DNA of 64,000 bases from Magnolia sinica (GCF_029962835.1 NC_080588.1:49459001-49523000), one strand, 5' to 3'; shown: positions 34,427 to 47,099, counted from the stretch's first letter. Numbers and translations are program-made. Notes: generated from the sequence alone by a model not told the origin.

Positions 34427-36307
34427 TGAAAGTGCTATATTGATAAACCCTAAGTATTGTCAAATTTTGGTGTGACAAACCAATTCAAGTTTGTATCTTG
34501 ATTTGTATCAAGCTTGTGCATCTATTCACATTGAATCTTCGATGTTCGTTTTGTTCGTGCTGAATCTATCATGCCGATATCAACGACGAACTTACTGAGA
34601 TCTTCAAATTGGAAGAAAGTGAAGACTTTCATATATTAAGTGAAGATAGAGTTTTTAAGAACATTGCGGTTCAAGATCTGGAACCAGAAAAGTCTAAGAA
34701 CTCAAGACCTAGTTGAAGATTATGTTTGGTATGTCAAGTTCAAGCTTTGAAGATCGCAAGAATTAAAGCTACTTAAGTAATCGATAGATTAAGCGTTCAT
34801 ATGTTCTATCTCATAAGTAAGGTATGATTGACATAAATTGACCTTAGATTATGATTAGATCATTTCATACTTTCAGTCAGTCATTTTGGTCATTTTATAA
34901 GTGTAAAATTTTGTTCTTTTGACTAGCCCTAGAATTGGCTCGACCAGTCTTAGTATTTCCTCGACAGTCCAGGATTTGTTATGAATTTTCAGAAATTTTC
35001 TGTTGGTCTATGACTAGTCCTGGAAACTGCTCGACCAGTCGTGTGAATAGTGCTCGACCAGTCGTGCAGTGCTTGACTCATTTTTCAGTGAGTAATTTGG
35101 ACTCACACAACTAGCCGTGTGGTTTCCACGACCAGTCAAGTAGGCCACTCAACCAGTCATGGGACCCACAAGGCCAGTTGTGCAACTGAAAAATCTTATT
35201 ACGCTAGAATTTTTAAAAATCTGTTTGGATAAGGTTAGTCGTTGCTAATCAAAGGCCAATCGTGCGAACCGATCTTTCACCTTAAATAGTGCTCGAATTT
35301 CAGAGTTTTCTATTTAATTCTTATCATTCTTAAGCAAGCACTCTTAAGATAATTTTGAGTACATTCTAAGTTATTTTGTGCATATTCAAGATTCCTTAAA
35401 GTAGCGCTTATTTTTTTATTTTGATTCTCTATTCCATTCTCATTTTGAAAAGGGATATTTGATTTACCCTTGAGATCAAAATCAATACAAAGCCCTTGCT
35501 GATTTAATTAAAAATCATCTAGACTTAGAACCCTATACACTTGTGAGACTGAACATTGAACATCTATGTCATCATCAAGTTGGTTCTACTAGGTTGCTTC
35601 AGAATCGTCATACAGATAAGTTTTTGCTTTTTCTATAATTCAATTCTTTTTTAGTTTGTGAGATTGTTCCAGAAAATCTCTATTTTGGTTTTGTCTGAGG
35701 TGATCTAGAAAATCTCAGAGTGAGGGGTTTTTGAATTGTGTAAGCCCATCTAAAGACACAATTGTGAAGGTTTTAGGTGAACCTTGAAAAACCTATTTTG
35801 ATTAGTGAATGCTAATACCCCGAAGGAGTAAATATTAGGAGTGGAGCAGTTGTGTGGTTGTTTATTAATAGTTGGTGTACACACAAGCGAACCACTATAA
35901 TTCTTTGTGTTTGGTGGATGGTGATTTATTTCTTTATCTTTTGTGTTTTATGATTATTTGATGTATTTGTTGATGTGAATGTTGTAATCTTTATATTTCA
36001 GTATTGTGTGGTGAATGTTGTAATAGATTAGTTTCTATTTCTTTCATATCATCTTGAGTTTGAGTTTTTGATACTCACTCACGTTATAATAAGGTTGTCC
36101 TGCCATAAACCATTAGTTTTTAGTGTTAGGTTGTCCTTAGAACCAAGTTTGTATCAATCTCTCAATACTTGATTTTTGAGGTTGTTATTTTCTTTTGTTA
36201 TTTGCAGTCTTTTTTACTATATGTTGTCTATATTCCACTTATTAATTTTTATTTGTCATAGTCCTATTTACCCTCCCCCCCCCAGGACATATAGCTCGGC
36301 CTTTTCA
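34427..36307 (+). mobile_element. 3' LTR of Sirevirus-like copia element
   Basis: It runs from TGAAAGTGCTATATTG to GCTCGGCCTTTTCA, 1881 bp, and matches the minus-strand LTR at 55790-57685. Shared marks are the start (TG(A/T)AAGTGCTAT), the motif CCTATTTACCC...AGGAC near the end and the final CCTTTTCA. A near-palindrome array lies at about 34920-35200, followed by a weak TATA (CTTAAATAG near 35281). The matching 5' LTR is absent because the element is truncated. Confidence 0.88.
34920..35200 (+). promoter_or_regulatory. U3 array of CGACCAGTCG-type near-palindromes
   Basis: About nine variants occur, including CTCGACCAGTCTTAG, TCGACAGTCC, GACTAGTCC, two CTCGACCAGTCGTG, CACGACCAGTCAAG and CAACCAGTCATG. 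They end roughly 80 bp before the TATA-like CTTAAATAG, which is an enhancer-like position. Palindromic repeat clusters upstream of the core promoter are known in LTRs of Sireviruses from grasses. Confidence 0.7.
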
Positions 36308-36349
36308 AAGGCCTCCATCTCTTTTAAAAGTAGATGGGGGTATGCACTC

Positions 36350-37528
36350 TTACTCTAGCCCTGCACAGACAGATTGAGGGTCAGTAGATGAAGTGTTAAT
36401 GTGAGGACTTTGTTCATTGATACTACTCGGAAGAGGCCTTGAATCGTAAAAAATTGACAGTTTAGATGGTGGCCTCAACTGGGTGGTTTCAACTTTTAGA
36501 GTCATATCAAGCGGCTCGTCCATCTCCCAAGTCATATCATCATTCAATTTAAGCGAGTGGTCTAAACATGCCTCACATAGATTGGAAGGTTTAGGTGAAA
36601 GTGGTTCATTCTCCATGTTTAAATTGGTCATGTTAAATAGGTGGAGCAGATCACTTTAGTCAACAACCTCCTAAACATCTTGATCCTTGACCTGGGTCAA
36701 ACTTGAGATCGATTCCCGTGGAGATTGAGCTGAACATTCATGATCGTCATCCCAATACTCATCATCTTCTAATTTCATGCAGTACACACTTGGGATGGGA
36801 TCGCTTTCCTCACATTCTCTCTCTAAGTTGAGTTGAGGTTCGAATGAACTAACCTCTCCCTCATCATTGAAACTAAGTGTGTCATGTGAGTTAAGTGTGT
36901 TATCATCATTATATTTGAAAGACACCCACCTCTCTTGACCATTCCTTTGAACCGTTATCGAGATCGACTCATCAGAAAATTGAACCATATGCTCATTAAC
37001 ACAATCTAACTCTTCATTCCAAATTCTAGAGTTCTTCAAAAGCAAGTTAAGATCACTTTCCTCGCATTGTATTTCTGGATTGGGTTGTGGTTGGGATGAA
37101 CGAGCCTCCTCTATCTTATCGAGGCATGAATTAAGTGCTTCCAACATTTTTTTAATTTTCGCAAGACAAGCCATGTCACGCTGAAATGAATCCTCTTGGA
37201 TCGTTTTTGGTTGGATCTCAAAGGTAGGGTATCCAGGAGAATAATCATTATAACATGTTGTTGGTTCATCTTTCCAATTTTGATGTTTCCACTGGTTATA
37301 ATCATACGGATCATATGTGGGAGAATATGATGGTTGATAATAGTCCTCATTCCCATAATTATGATCGTGTAAGGACTTCTTAACCGATGGAGCATAATAT
37401 TCCAGTCGGTTCTCAATGATGGTTTGAGAAAAATCTTAAGATATAGGTTAAATTACATCGTAATCATTATACATCCCTCCCCAATATCTCTTATCCATCT
37501 CATCATATTGACGTACGCACTCTTCCAT
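36350..37528 (-). pseudogene. Acidic ORF of a non-autonomous Ty3-like internal region
   Basis: One minus-strand frame runs from ATG 37528 to about 36350 with stops near 37450, 37438 and two around 36655-36670. It starts MEECVRQYDEMDKRYWGG, continues with a Tyr/Pro/Asp-rich segment (YYQPSYSPTYDPYDYNQW), then ACLAKIKKMLEALNSCLDKI, a likely coiled coil, and long acidic stretches. I see no gag core, zinc knuckle, protease or RT. It sits where gag would start, behind a PBS and LTR of the same family as 51338-52821, so it is probably the cargo ORF of a non-autonomous partner element. Function unknown. The element is cut off at about 36308, next to the copia LTR. Confidence 0.6.
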
Positions 37529-38085
37529 GGTGAAACCCTAACTCTGAATCTAATCCTAAGAAAAATAAAAGAAAATATCCTACAATAGTATGGAAAGTAA
37601 GAAGAGGAGAGTTAGAAGGAAGTTACAAAATTAGAAGTTCCTATGTTAAGATCCTGCAAAAGAAAACAAAAGAAATTAGTTTCTAAAACTAAAAATCCTA
37701 AAGTTAGAAAGTTCCTAAAATAGAAAGTAAACTAGTTTCTAAAAAAAAAAAAAACTAGAAAGTTTTTAAAAACAAATTAGGAAAGTTCTAAACCTAAAAT
37801 TAGAAAGTACGTTAGTTTCTAAAAATAAAAGAAAACCTAGAATTAGAAAGTTTATAAGAATAGAAAATAAAACCTAATCTAAAAATATAAAAATAGAAAA
37901 GCTAGAAAGAGATTACCAATTTAGAAAATCTATGTAGGATCCTACAAAACAGAAAAGTCAGGTTAGTTTCTTTTTTTTAAAAATCAAACAGAAAAACCTA
38001 ATTCTAATATTTATTTTTTTTATTTAAAAACTAATCGTAATCTAATTTTAAAACTAGCTAATCTTAGAAAAATGCAACCGTTAGT
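37529..38085 (-). repeat. A-rich leader with degenerate short repeats
   Basis: AGAAAGTT(C/T)CTAAAA and CTAAAATTAGAAAGT-like units recur about ten times between 37560 and 38040. A similar but shorter leader is found at 51060-51300 in front of the other PBS. This is the untranslated leader of the element and I see no ORF in it. Confidence 0.6.
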
Positions 38086-38108
38086 CCCCGGCAGCGGCAC
38101 CAAAAACT
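38085..38108 (-). promoter_or_regulatory. Primer-binding site, TGGYGCCGYTGCCGGGGA type
   Basis: On the minus strand TTTTTGGTGCCGCTGCCGGG follows the LTR end. It closely matches the tRNA-Asp-type PBS (TGGCGCCGTTGCCGGGGA) of plant Tat/Athila Ty3 elements. Confidence 0.85.
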
Positions 38109-39329
38109 TATTCACACCACAAGTATAGGGTTGTGATGTAGTAATAATCTCGGTAAGATCGAGGTCGAATCCACAGGGACTGAACCTTGTACGTAATATG
38201 AAAGTAACCAGAACTAGAAGTAGGCAAAGTTGTAATCTAAATTAAGGAAATTTAAGAGAATGATGGTGAAATATTAGACTAAAACTTGTAAAATTGAAAG
38301 ATGGGAAACTAGGGTGCCAAGGATCCACTTGTAGAGATCAGGGAGATCTATACTTGATTCATAAACCCAACTAGAATCAGAGTCCCATCTTCATCTAGTT
38401 GGAAGAAATATCATTAAAAACAAAATTTGAACTTCCTTTGATCCAGTTTTCAAGAGATAAGAGGTATGAGAATTAAAATTGATTCCATCACAAAACCATG
38501 CCCATGAGATAAAGTAAACAACAAAATTTAACCAATCCACATCCAATCTGAAAGATGTATGAATGTTTGGAAGGATTCCGTCACCCAACCATGCCTAGGA
38601 GATGATGGTGAACAATAGGGCCTCCTAAATTTACAATCTCATAATGAAAAGAACATACTCAAAGTTATTGCAAATCTACTGTAATTTGAGTCACAATAAA
38701 ATATTAAAAACTGAAAGTATATCTTATAATCAAACTAGAATCAAAGTGAGTTCAACACATGAATCAAAGTCCTAGAAAGCAACCCATCATGCTATAAACT
38801 TCGCCTCTTAGCCCTAACTAAGAGGTTTAGCAAATCATGACCATGATTAAACTAAATCTCAACAAAAACAAGGGAGAGAGAGAAAATAAACTCAGTTTAG
38901 AAAGGCTACTCCACGTCCCGGCTGATATCCGAACTCTCACTCTCGCCTTACTCTTTCTTCCCACGTGCATGGCCTCCACGACTGCCCAAGACTCCCCCAT
39001 GCTCTCTCTCCTCTCTCCTTTTATAGTCAATTGTAAAGTCAGTCGAGTGGCGAACCAACTCCATGTTCACAGCAAGGGGCGGTGAGGAGTTTATGTAGCT
39101 CCCTATTTTGGTGTGGTGAAAACTAGGAAAAAGCTTGCGTAAAATCCAGATTCGGAGTGGCTGACCATCTAAAAACTAGGTTTTGGCTCCATGGCTATAG
39201 TCATGCCTGACTTGGGCTCACTTGAACGGTTCGGATCACTGATTCGATCACGGTCTTAGCCACACAACTCCCCAGAAGATCCGGTTTTCCCGGACAGGCG
39301 TAAGGCTTACGCAAGTTGGACTGGGCTCT

Positions 39330-39990
39330 CGGTGGGCCCCACAGTAGTATTTTTAAAAGAATCCACCCCGTCGATTAGATTACTGGTGAAAAACCATTCA
39401 GGAAGGGGTGGTTTTTATTGGGTTTTGGTGCGGTCTACTGTATCAAACCAACTCGCCTTCATCCTACATTTTTCATCAATCTACGCGTATACACGTGCAT
39501 AGTGCCAAAAGGTTAACATGGATGGGGTTGTGACCACCCCATGGGGCGAGTGGACGGTTCAGATCGAGCCTAGGGACCATGATGGTGGCCTACTAACGAT
39601 CACAGTGTTCATTTTTATAGATGCTATGCGTGAATTCAAAATGGGTCGGGGCAACATCGGTTTAACCCGACCTTGCGTCCAGTGCACCTCTCGTGCACGT
39701 GTACCCTATGTACATGCAATGTGCATGTGGGGTCCATCGTAATATTCATGAGAAATCCGCTCCATCCATACATTTTGCCACCTCATTTAAGGGGTTGAGA
39801 CTAAAATTAAAGCATATCCAGATTTTAGGTGGGCCCTAGATTGATGATTTATGGGTTGATTTATCCGTTGGGCTACTTCCAAAAAGATCCAATACCTGAA
39901 ATTTGACATGTACGGTTAATTTAGGGTCTTTAGGCCAGATATAAAGTTTTGAGCCGAATGGATGGTGGGAACCCTGTGATCTTGCGTTCA
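39330..39990. repeat. Dispersed GTGGGCCCCAC / TCCATCCAT-type repeat inside the LTR
   Basis: GTGGGGTCCATCGTAATATTC, GAAATCCGCTCCATCCATA, TAAAGCATATCCAGATTTTAGGTGGGCCC and CCGAATGGATGGTGGGAACC are related to phrases at 43860-44050 and to the foldback at 6808-7178. It is probably a non-autonomous DNA element. I could not fix its ends. Confidence 0.5.
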
Positions 39991-40039
39991 GGATGACTTT
40001 TATGCCTCTTGGACTTTTAAGTACTTGATTTTCTCAGAT

Positions 40040-40044
40040 CTTTG
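40040..40044. repeat. Target-site duplication CTTTG (left)
   Basis: CTTTG precedes the solo LTR and recurs exactly at 44636-44640. Confidence 0.88.
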
Positions 40045-43000
40045 TGTAACGTCCCGACTTTTCAGGACCCAAGTATATGACCCGTGTCCCAAAAACCTAA
40101 GTGTTAACCTTAAAGGATGGTCAAATTCGAGTGTATATTTTTTTCTTTCATCAGAGTAAGCAAATAAGCGTAGTGTAGACAAATCGACATAAAGGAAAAT
40201 TTCATTATCATTCAAATATACAAGAAGCTACCCATAATGACTTATACAAACCAATGTCTCTAAATTTAACAAGTACAAGATTTATAAGAATTTAATACAT
40301 GAAGAATAGTAGAAAGCATATAAATATAAGCCGCAAGATCACGCAGCTCCTCCAGGCAAATACAGCCATGCATCCCTGCGATCGTACCCTGCTCCTCATC
40401 AAGTCTGAACTTACATATTACTAAAGCCGCCTGTACTACCTGTACAGTTGTATATTTGATGGATGAGTGGCCAACTCAGTGTGAATTCCCCTCAAGATTA
40501 CACACCACCGCATTAGGTAAGCATAGTTATAAAATAAAGCATACAAAACAATACATGATGTAGGTCTTGTTAGATGCATGGATGCGTGAATACAATCATC
40601 GCCCCTGGGATGCTCATTCGTGCGGATAGTGGACCATCACCCATGCAATCATCGAACTTGGGAAACATCATCCAGTCGGAATAATACGTGCCATGTATGC
40701 ATGATTAGCCAAGTCATTATTAGTCCATTTATAACCAGCCAATTTAGATAATCTCAAAGGTCACTACGGGGAGCACATGGCCTAGCGTAGGCCGACGGCT
40801 CAAGCATAGTGTCCCATTACCACCATCCTCGGCCCATGAGGCTACTATCTTAGGATGTTTAATGAGAACTTGTCGACTAGTGGCCAATCATATTATAGTA
40901 TATAGGGCTTACCATCGCATGGTTGCACGGTATAAAACATCGAACCCACATAGGGAAAATACTAGAACAAAGCCACATAGGGCGATATGAAAACAGCCAC
41001 ATAGGGCAATTATCAAAATAGGCCACATAGAGAGAGTGTCAAAACCATGCGATAAAAGACCATTCTTGAAAATCATTAGACACAACAACCCTGGATGGTA
41101 GGCCCACATCAATGGTCAATTTAAACCACCCTTTAATAACCTCTAAGCCGAAGGTCCATTTCAATCACAACTAGTTGGGTTACATCCCAAGTATTAGTGT
41201 ACATTTATAGGTGGGGGTTTCCCACTAATGTACCAGTTTAAAGTCCATAAGCAATCCACCAATAATCCACAAGCATGAACAAATATACAGGATGAACGTT
41301 AGGCATGGAATATAGCAATTCAATTTCAACAATTAACACATGTGCTTATAGAATAGATCATATCATTTATAAATTAAGATAAAACTAAAACTTAAGCTAA
41401 TGAGAAGATGGAAAGCTCAAGGGGAAGAATCATCACCTCACGATCGAATCGCCACTAGTGTCGTTAAGTGCTTGCTTCCTTAGAATTGAATCCTACCACA
41501 GATTATGAGCTTATATCATTAGATCCAAGTTCCACGCACTACCTAGGTTTAAGATCATATCCTTGGGTTTGAGTTATCTATCTTAGGGTTTTAATGTGGA
41601 ATTAGGATTTTCATCCTAGAGTTTAGTTAATTGCTTAGATTCTAAGATTTGAATGTTAATTGAAGTATAATCACAACATCACCCTTATCCTTAATGATGT
41701 GATTAAGATTAGTTATGCGACGTTAACAATCTTTGCGATGTAGTAAGTAGTATGATCTACTATCAATGATTGTATGTAAGATTGATAAATAACGTACTAG
41801 TATTAGTAATAGTGATTTTTATTTGTACTAACAACTACTAGCATGGACAACCTACTAACGGTTAGGATCATAGCTTATGTTTTAGATTACTTAGGTCTAG
41901 GTTAGATTTAGGGTTCGAACTCTAATTTGCATGGCCATTAATGATATTGTTAATGGGAATCATTGATAAATAAAATTTATAAAATGAATTAGTTATTAAT
42001 TTTAGGAATAATACATTGGCTAATATTTTATCAATTTACCTAACGACGCCCATGATGAATAATGATACTTATAATTTCTAAATAACTATTAACATTAACA
42101 ATGTACTTAATATTAGTTAACATGGCCCTGATAATCATTGTGATGGATAGAAATAGTGTGCTCTAATGTCAATAATAAGGTCTTAAGGATGATGAATAAA
42201 ATACTAATATTTTAATGATAATAACAATTTATATATATGTACGTATATCAATTAATATAAGTATGGACAATTACTAATGGTTAATCACATCTAACTTAAA
42301 ATCCTAAATGATGTTAACAATCATAATTAAAGTAATCTAAATCTGGAGAGAAATTATAGACTCACCTTGCCAACTTGGTGAGTTGACTCGGTTTGAAACC
42401 GAGTTGACTCCATCTCTTCTCTCCTTCTTCTCTTCTTTTACTGGTTTTCTTTATCTCCTTCTCATTCTTTTCTTTTCTTTCTTTTACTCCTTCCTGCAGC
42501 TAGAAGCATCTCACAATGGCCAAACTAGGCCCAACTTGAGCCGTGACTTGACAGTGAGTCGGGTGCAGCACAGGCGCACCCCTCACTCTCATTTTCTCTT
42601 TTTTCCTTTCACTCTCTCCCTCTGGCCAGCGATAGTAGGGCCGAACTCAGACTCAACTTGAGCCGAACTCGGTAGGGAGTCGGGTTGCAAGCCACCTGAC
42701 TTGGCCTTAACTCGGTTCGGTTCAAGCTTAAGCCGACAGCCACACCCTCCTGCTCTATCCCTACACACCTTCCTTTATTCCTTCTTCTCTTCATCCCATC
42801 CTCTCTCTGTGCATGTGCTGGAATTCCAGAAAAACCACAAGACGGATCGGCCCAAGCACGGCCCAAACTCAGCGGATCGGCCCAAGCTCGGCTCAGTTCG
42901 AGCTATTGCCAGATAGAGCAGGCGCTCCTGCCCTCTCTCTTTCTCTATTCTTTCTCTTTTCTCTTTTCTCTTTTCTCCTCTAAGGACGTCCAGCAGTGGG

Positions 43001-44635
43001 ATGGACCTGACCAGCTGCTACCTCGACTACAGTCAAACTGAGTCAAGGAAATCTCAGCAACACTGTTGAAAGAAAAAGACCGTTGGGGAAGACAATGGCC
43101 ATTAATGGCATTTTGTAATTGGCAGCTCCTTCTCCCAATTTGGTCCTTTCAGAAGACTCATATAGGTCCTAAGAAGCTTGTGGAAGGGTTCTTTCGAAGC
43201 TTGGGAGAGACTTGGGTGGTGGGTTTGGAAGGAGAAGGAAACGGTCGGTTTTCACTCGAGCTACAGTAAGAGGTAGAGAGCAGCTGCGGCTACTTGATCC
43301 TCCTTATTTATGGAAAAGCCCTAGCTCTCTAGGGCCATCAGATCATCAATGGGCATCCCAGATTTATCCTGGTATAAACTGACTCCTAAATAGTGGGTGG
43401 GAACTAAAACCATCCTTGGTTTTGCAAGGAACGCCCTAACCAAATGGATGACTGAGATTTTCCCAGACAAACGGTCGGGATACGCTGAATTAAAGGGCTG
43501 GGATTGGAGAGGGGAGAGAGCACACGGATTGCCCTCGTGGTAAGGAGGACAGTTGCCATTTTTGGAAATATGGTTTTGTAGGGCCATTTTGCAGCGAGGT
43601 TTGTGTGTCCATACATGCATGAAGTCTGATGTGAAACTTGGGTTTTGGTCTCACACGTGTCCTCTGTCAGATGGACGGTTTGGATCATCAAGGTGGGGAC
43701 GATATGGTGTGTCGTGATCAGAAATTGGGGATGCCTGTGCATTCGCTGTTGAAACCGAAGGGAGAGAGAGTTTCTCCTTTGAGAAAGCTCAGTCAAGGCA
43801 GTTTTGACTACCTTTGCAGGTGCGGTGCACAGTGAGTGTGCACCAGCTGTGCACACTCACCCCATTAGGTTGGGTCCATAGTGATGTTTTTAAGAAATCT
43901 GCTCCATCCATTCCACCTCAGAGGCCCCAAGAAGGGTCCTTGATCAAGGATCAAGCAGATCTAATACCTAGGTGGGGCCCACAACTTGATTCAGACCTTA
44001 TTTATGGATTTGTCGCCGATCTAATGGTTAGATCTTCTCGGGATTGAACGTCAACGGTTGAAAAGGGTCCTATTGGCTGTTTGCATGTCTTTTGTAATGA
44101 GTGACTAACCAGAGACTAATATTAATATATTTTTTTATTATTTTTGTATATTACTTATAATTACAATATTTAAAATCTCATTCATATATATATGAATATA
44201 ATTTTAACATTAGCATATTACTAATTACATACTGCTGTTCACACATTCATCAATATACATAATCTATATACAATATCATATTATACATATAAATGAATTG
44301 AAGATTGTACAATATTATATTTAATTAAAATTATATTTGTATTTGATGATAATGTTAAATAATATACTATTCCATAAAAAAATATTCAATGCTACATTTT
44401 AATTTGACTTTATGTTGTGAATTCATTATTCATTATGTTTATTTAATATAATATTATTTTTATAATGTCTTATATACATTAAGTACACACGTATCATTTT
44501 AGCATGAAATTTTAAATCTTTACAGAGTATATACACTTCATAGTGTATATATATTTAGGTCGTATTATTCTTTGTATTTATATTAAATTAAATTACATGG
44601 TAACACTTGAGTACTGGAAAGTATGGGGTGTTACA
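40045..44635 (-). mobile_element. Solo LTR, 4591 bp, Ty3 chromovirus-like
   Basis: On the minus strand it starts TGTAACACCCCATACTTTCC and ends GGGACGTTACA. It is flanked by perfect CTTTG repeats and has no PBS, PPT or coding region, so it is a solo LTR, unusually long. One ~60-bp module (GCGTAGGCCGACGGCTC with GTGTCCCATTACCACCAT, about 40770-40830) is shared with the LTR family at 17416. A TATA candidate lies near 43305 on the minus strand (CCATAAATAAGG), with a purine-rich leader downstream in that sense (about 42930-42980). About 41500-42360 and 44060-44630 are very AT-rich. Small frames inside, such as 42383-42661 and 43404-43856, are not genes. Confidence 0.85.
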
Positions 44636-44640
44636 CTTTG

Positions 44641-44853
44641 GCATGTAAATTCTTCAATCTCGGTCCCCTGGGGTCCGTCCCTTGCCTTGGTGATGTTCGA
44701 GCATTAATTCCATGCATTTTGCACCCTTTTTCCGTCCAAGCTCCTAAATTCATCTTGCAGCATAAACACGATTAAAATAGGGTGTTAAACAATATCATGT
44801 ATGTAAAACCAAGCAATAACTGGGATCTAATATGCAATATTTGACCCTCAACA
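44641..44853 (-). mobile_element. LTR of Tat/Athila-like element, proximal part
   Basis: Reading left from 44853, TGTTGAGGGTCAAATATTGC matches the start of the LTR at 52821 (TGTTGAGTGTCAAATATTAC). The likeness continues through GCTTGGTTTTA, GCAAG(A/G)TGAAT and CACCAAGGCAA up to the solo-LTR insertion. Confidence 0.85.
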
Positions 44854-45855
44854 CTTACCATATCAAGATTTATTGAATAATCAAGTATTGATTCCAAACT
44901 TATCCCCTTTTCCTTCTTTTTCTAGTTTTTGATTTTATATTGACGATCATTTTTATACATTCTTTTAAGATTTTGCATTCTTTTCAGATTTTTCATGACC
45001 TTTTTTATTTCGATCTCACTATTTTTTAAGTGGTTCTTTTCATCTTTTAAGGTGGATAAAATTCTCCAGACTCAATTCTCAACTTCTATCAATGATTCCA
45101 TGCTAACGATCAGAGATTCTAGTACAATTCATAAAAAGTGATTTGATGTGGCTTGTGAATTAGAATAACATAATATTCAAACTTCCTCTTAGTTAATCGA
45201 ATGCAAGAACCGTAAGTGATAGGTTACTTAGTTGATCAAACTCGAACAATTTGAAATTTAATCTCTATCTTATTATTTTACTCAAAACATTCTTAAGAGC
45301 AAAAACTATCACTTTCCAAATAGGTTTTTACTTTGAAACTTGAAAATTTTCAGACTTTTTGCTCAATGACTAAGAAAACACTGATTAGTTTACCTAATCC
45401 ACATCCCCACAACCAAAAATCTACATTATCCTCAATGTAAAAGAAATAAGCATGCAATGCATATGAGGCAACGAAAGGAAATGAAGTAGTGATGGAAAGA
45501 TAGTACCTCGAGAAGAAAATTTTCAATATTTCCAAGGATCTCAACATAAAGATTAGTTAGCATAAAAGCTACTTAAATTGAAAGAAAACTATCCTAATCT
45601 TAGATTTTATGAAAACAATAATCCTAACTATACCTCCATTTGACTAGGGGGTCAATCCTGATAAACAGTATTAATCAGAGGTATGGACATGTCCTCTAAA
45701 TCAAATTTCTCAATAAACAGCTTTAAACAATGTCCATTCACTTTGAAAACATTGTCATTCATTGGATTCTTTATCTCGATGGCCCCCTAAGTATAGACAT
45801 TAGTAACAGTGAAAGGGTCGGTGCAACGAGATCGGAGTTTACCTAGAAAAAGATG
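44854..45855 (-). other. 3' untranslated region and polypurine tract of the minus-strand Ty3 element
   Basis: No ORF with a domain is seen. On the minus strand a purine-rich AAGAAGGAAAAGGGGATAAG at about 44905-44925 is the best PPT candidate before the LTR start at 44853, although the ~50-bp gap is longer than usual. Confidence 0.45.
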
Positions 45856-47010
45856 TTACCGAGAATTGTACAAAAAGACTTTTTGACCAGTCAAGAATGA
45901 TTTTTGAAGGATGTTCTTGTCATGGAACACTTTCATCTTGTCCTTGTAAATTCTGGAGTTCTCGTATGCATCATTCCAGATTTCCTCGAGCTCATTTAAT
46001 AGAAGTTTGTGCAGCGAGCCAGTGTTGTCTAGGTTAAAATTTAAGTTTTTGATGGCCCAGTAGGCTCTATGTTCCAACTCCATAGGCAAGTGGTAAGATT
46101 TCTCATAGACAAGTCTAAAGGGAGACATTTTAATGGGAGTATTAAAGGCTATACAGTAAGCCCATAAAGCATTAGTCAAGTGGATTGACCAATCTTTGTG
46201 ATCCGGGTTAACTGTCTTTTTCAAAATGTGTTTATTTTTCCTGTTGAAAATCTCAGCTTGCCCACTTGTTTGTGTGGTATGAAGTACTCACCTTATGAGA
46301 GATGTCATGTTTCTTCATTAAATTTGCAAATGGCTTATTACAAAAATGTGAGCCTCCATCACTAATGATGGCCCGAGGCATTCCGAACAGGGAACAGATG
46401 TTCTCTTTTAAGAATTTAATGACTGTTTGATGGTCATTATTTCGGCACGGGATCGCTTCAACCCATTTAGTGACATATCTACTGCTAGCAAAATATATAA
46501 ATTCCCAAAGGAATGGGGGAATGGTCTCATGAAATCGATGCCCCAGCAATTAAATGCTTCAATGATAAGAATTGGGTTGAAAGGCATCATATTTCGATGG
46601 GACAATGCTCCCAAATTTTGACAACGCTCATAAGCTTTGCAAAACTCATGAGTGTCCTTAAACATAGTGGGCCAGTAAAAGCCGTACTGCAGAATTTTGG
46701 CCTTGTTCTTTTTAATAGAAAAGTGACCACCACATGCCTAAGAATGACAAAAGGAGATGACACTTTGGTGTTCATTATCTGACATACATCTCCTCAGAAT
46801 TTGGTTTGGACAATATTTAAACAAATATGGATCATCCCAAAAAAACTTGCGTACCTCGGCGAAGAATTTCTTTTTATCTTCCATAATCCAATGTGTCAGT
46901 GTGAAACCTATATCAAGATAATTAGCAACATCAGCAAACCAAGGTAAGTAGGAGAGTTTATACAATTGTTCATTAGGGAACATATCATTTATAGGTCTCA
47001 TCTTAAGGGA
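45856..47010 (-). pseudogene. pol: pol: integrase (Tat/Athila-like Ty3), degenerate
   Basis: From the N-terminus (right): LPWFADVANYL and DDPYLFKYCPNQILRRC, then a zinc-binding part ending CQNLGALSHRNMMP, the core with FNCWGIDFMRPFP (first Asp), KWVEAIPCRNND, MPRAIISDGGSHF (second Asp) and a frameshift near 46250. The last part has [64 protein letters not shown] and a [10 protein letters not shown] end. The order and wording match plant Tat/Athila-type integrases with no chromodomain. Several frames and stops break it. Confidence 0.9.
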
Positions 47011-47099
47011 GTTGGGAGATCAAGTCGTGAAAGATGGTCAGCCACTACATTCTCTACTACATTTTTATCTTTTATTTCTAAGTCAAATTCTCGGAGTAG

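Larger units (their letters stand above)
38109..40044 (-). mobile_element. LTR of Tat/Athila-like element, distal part (split by a solo LTR)
   Basis: On the minus strand this is the 3' portion of an LTR that starts at 44853 and is interrupted at 40044/44641. It shares with the LTR at 51338-52821 the text GTAGTAATAATCT, AGATCGAGGTCGAATCCACA, GGATCCACTTG and GTCCTATC-like blocks. A TATA (CTATAAAAGG on the minus strand) is at about 39019-39026. It is longer than its relative because of a dispersed repeat at about 39330-39990. Confidence 0.8.

Noticed and set aside
38150..38180. tRNA-like T-loop text (GATCGAGGTCGAATCCACAGG), also near 51390
   Set aside because: It recurs at the same place in two LTRs, just before the PBS, and no acceptor or anticodon arms surround it. 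It is a conserved LTR-end sequence, not a tRNA gene.
42383..43856. Frames of 65-150 codons within the 4.6-kb solo LTR
   Set aside because: No domain, overlapping on both strands, and wholly inside a non-coding LTR with a perfect target duplication.
44060..44630. Matrix-attachment or origin-like AT-rich element
   Set aside because: The AT-richness lies inside the solo LTR, and AT content alone is not evidence.
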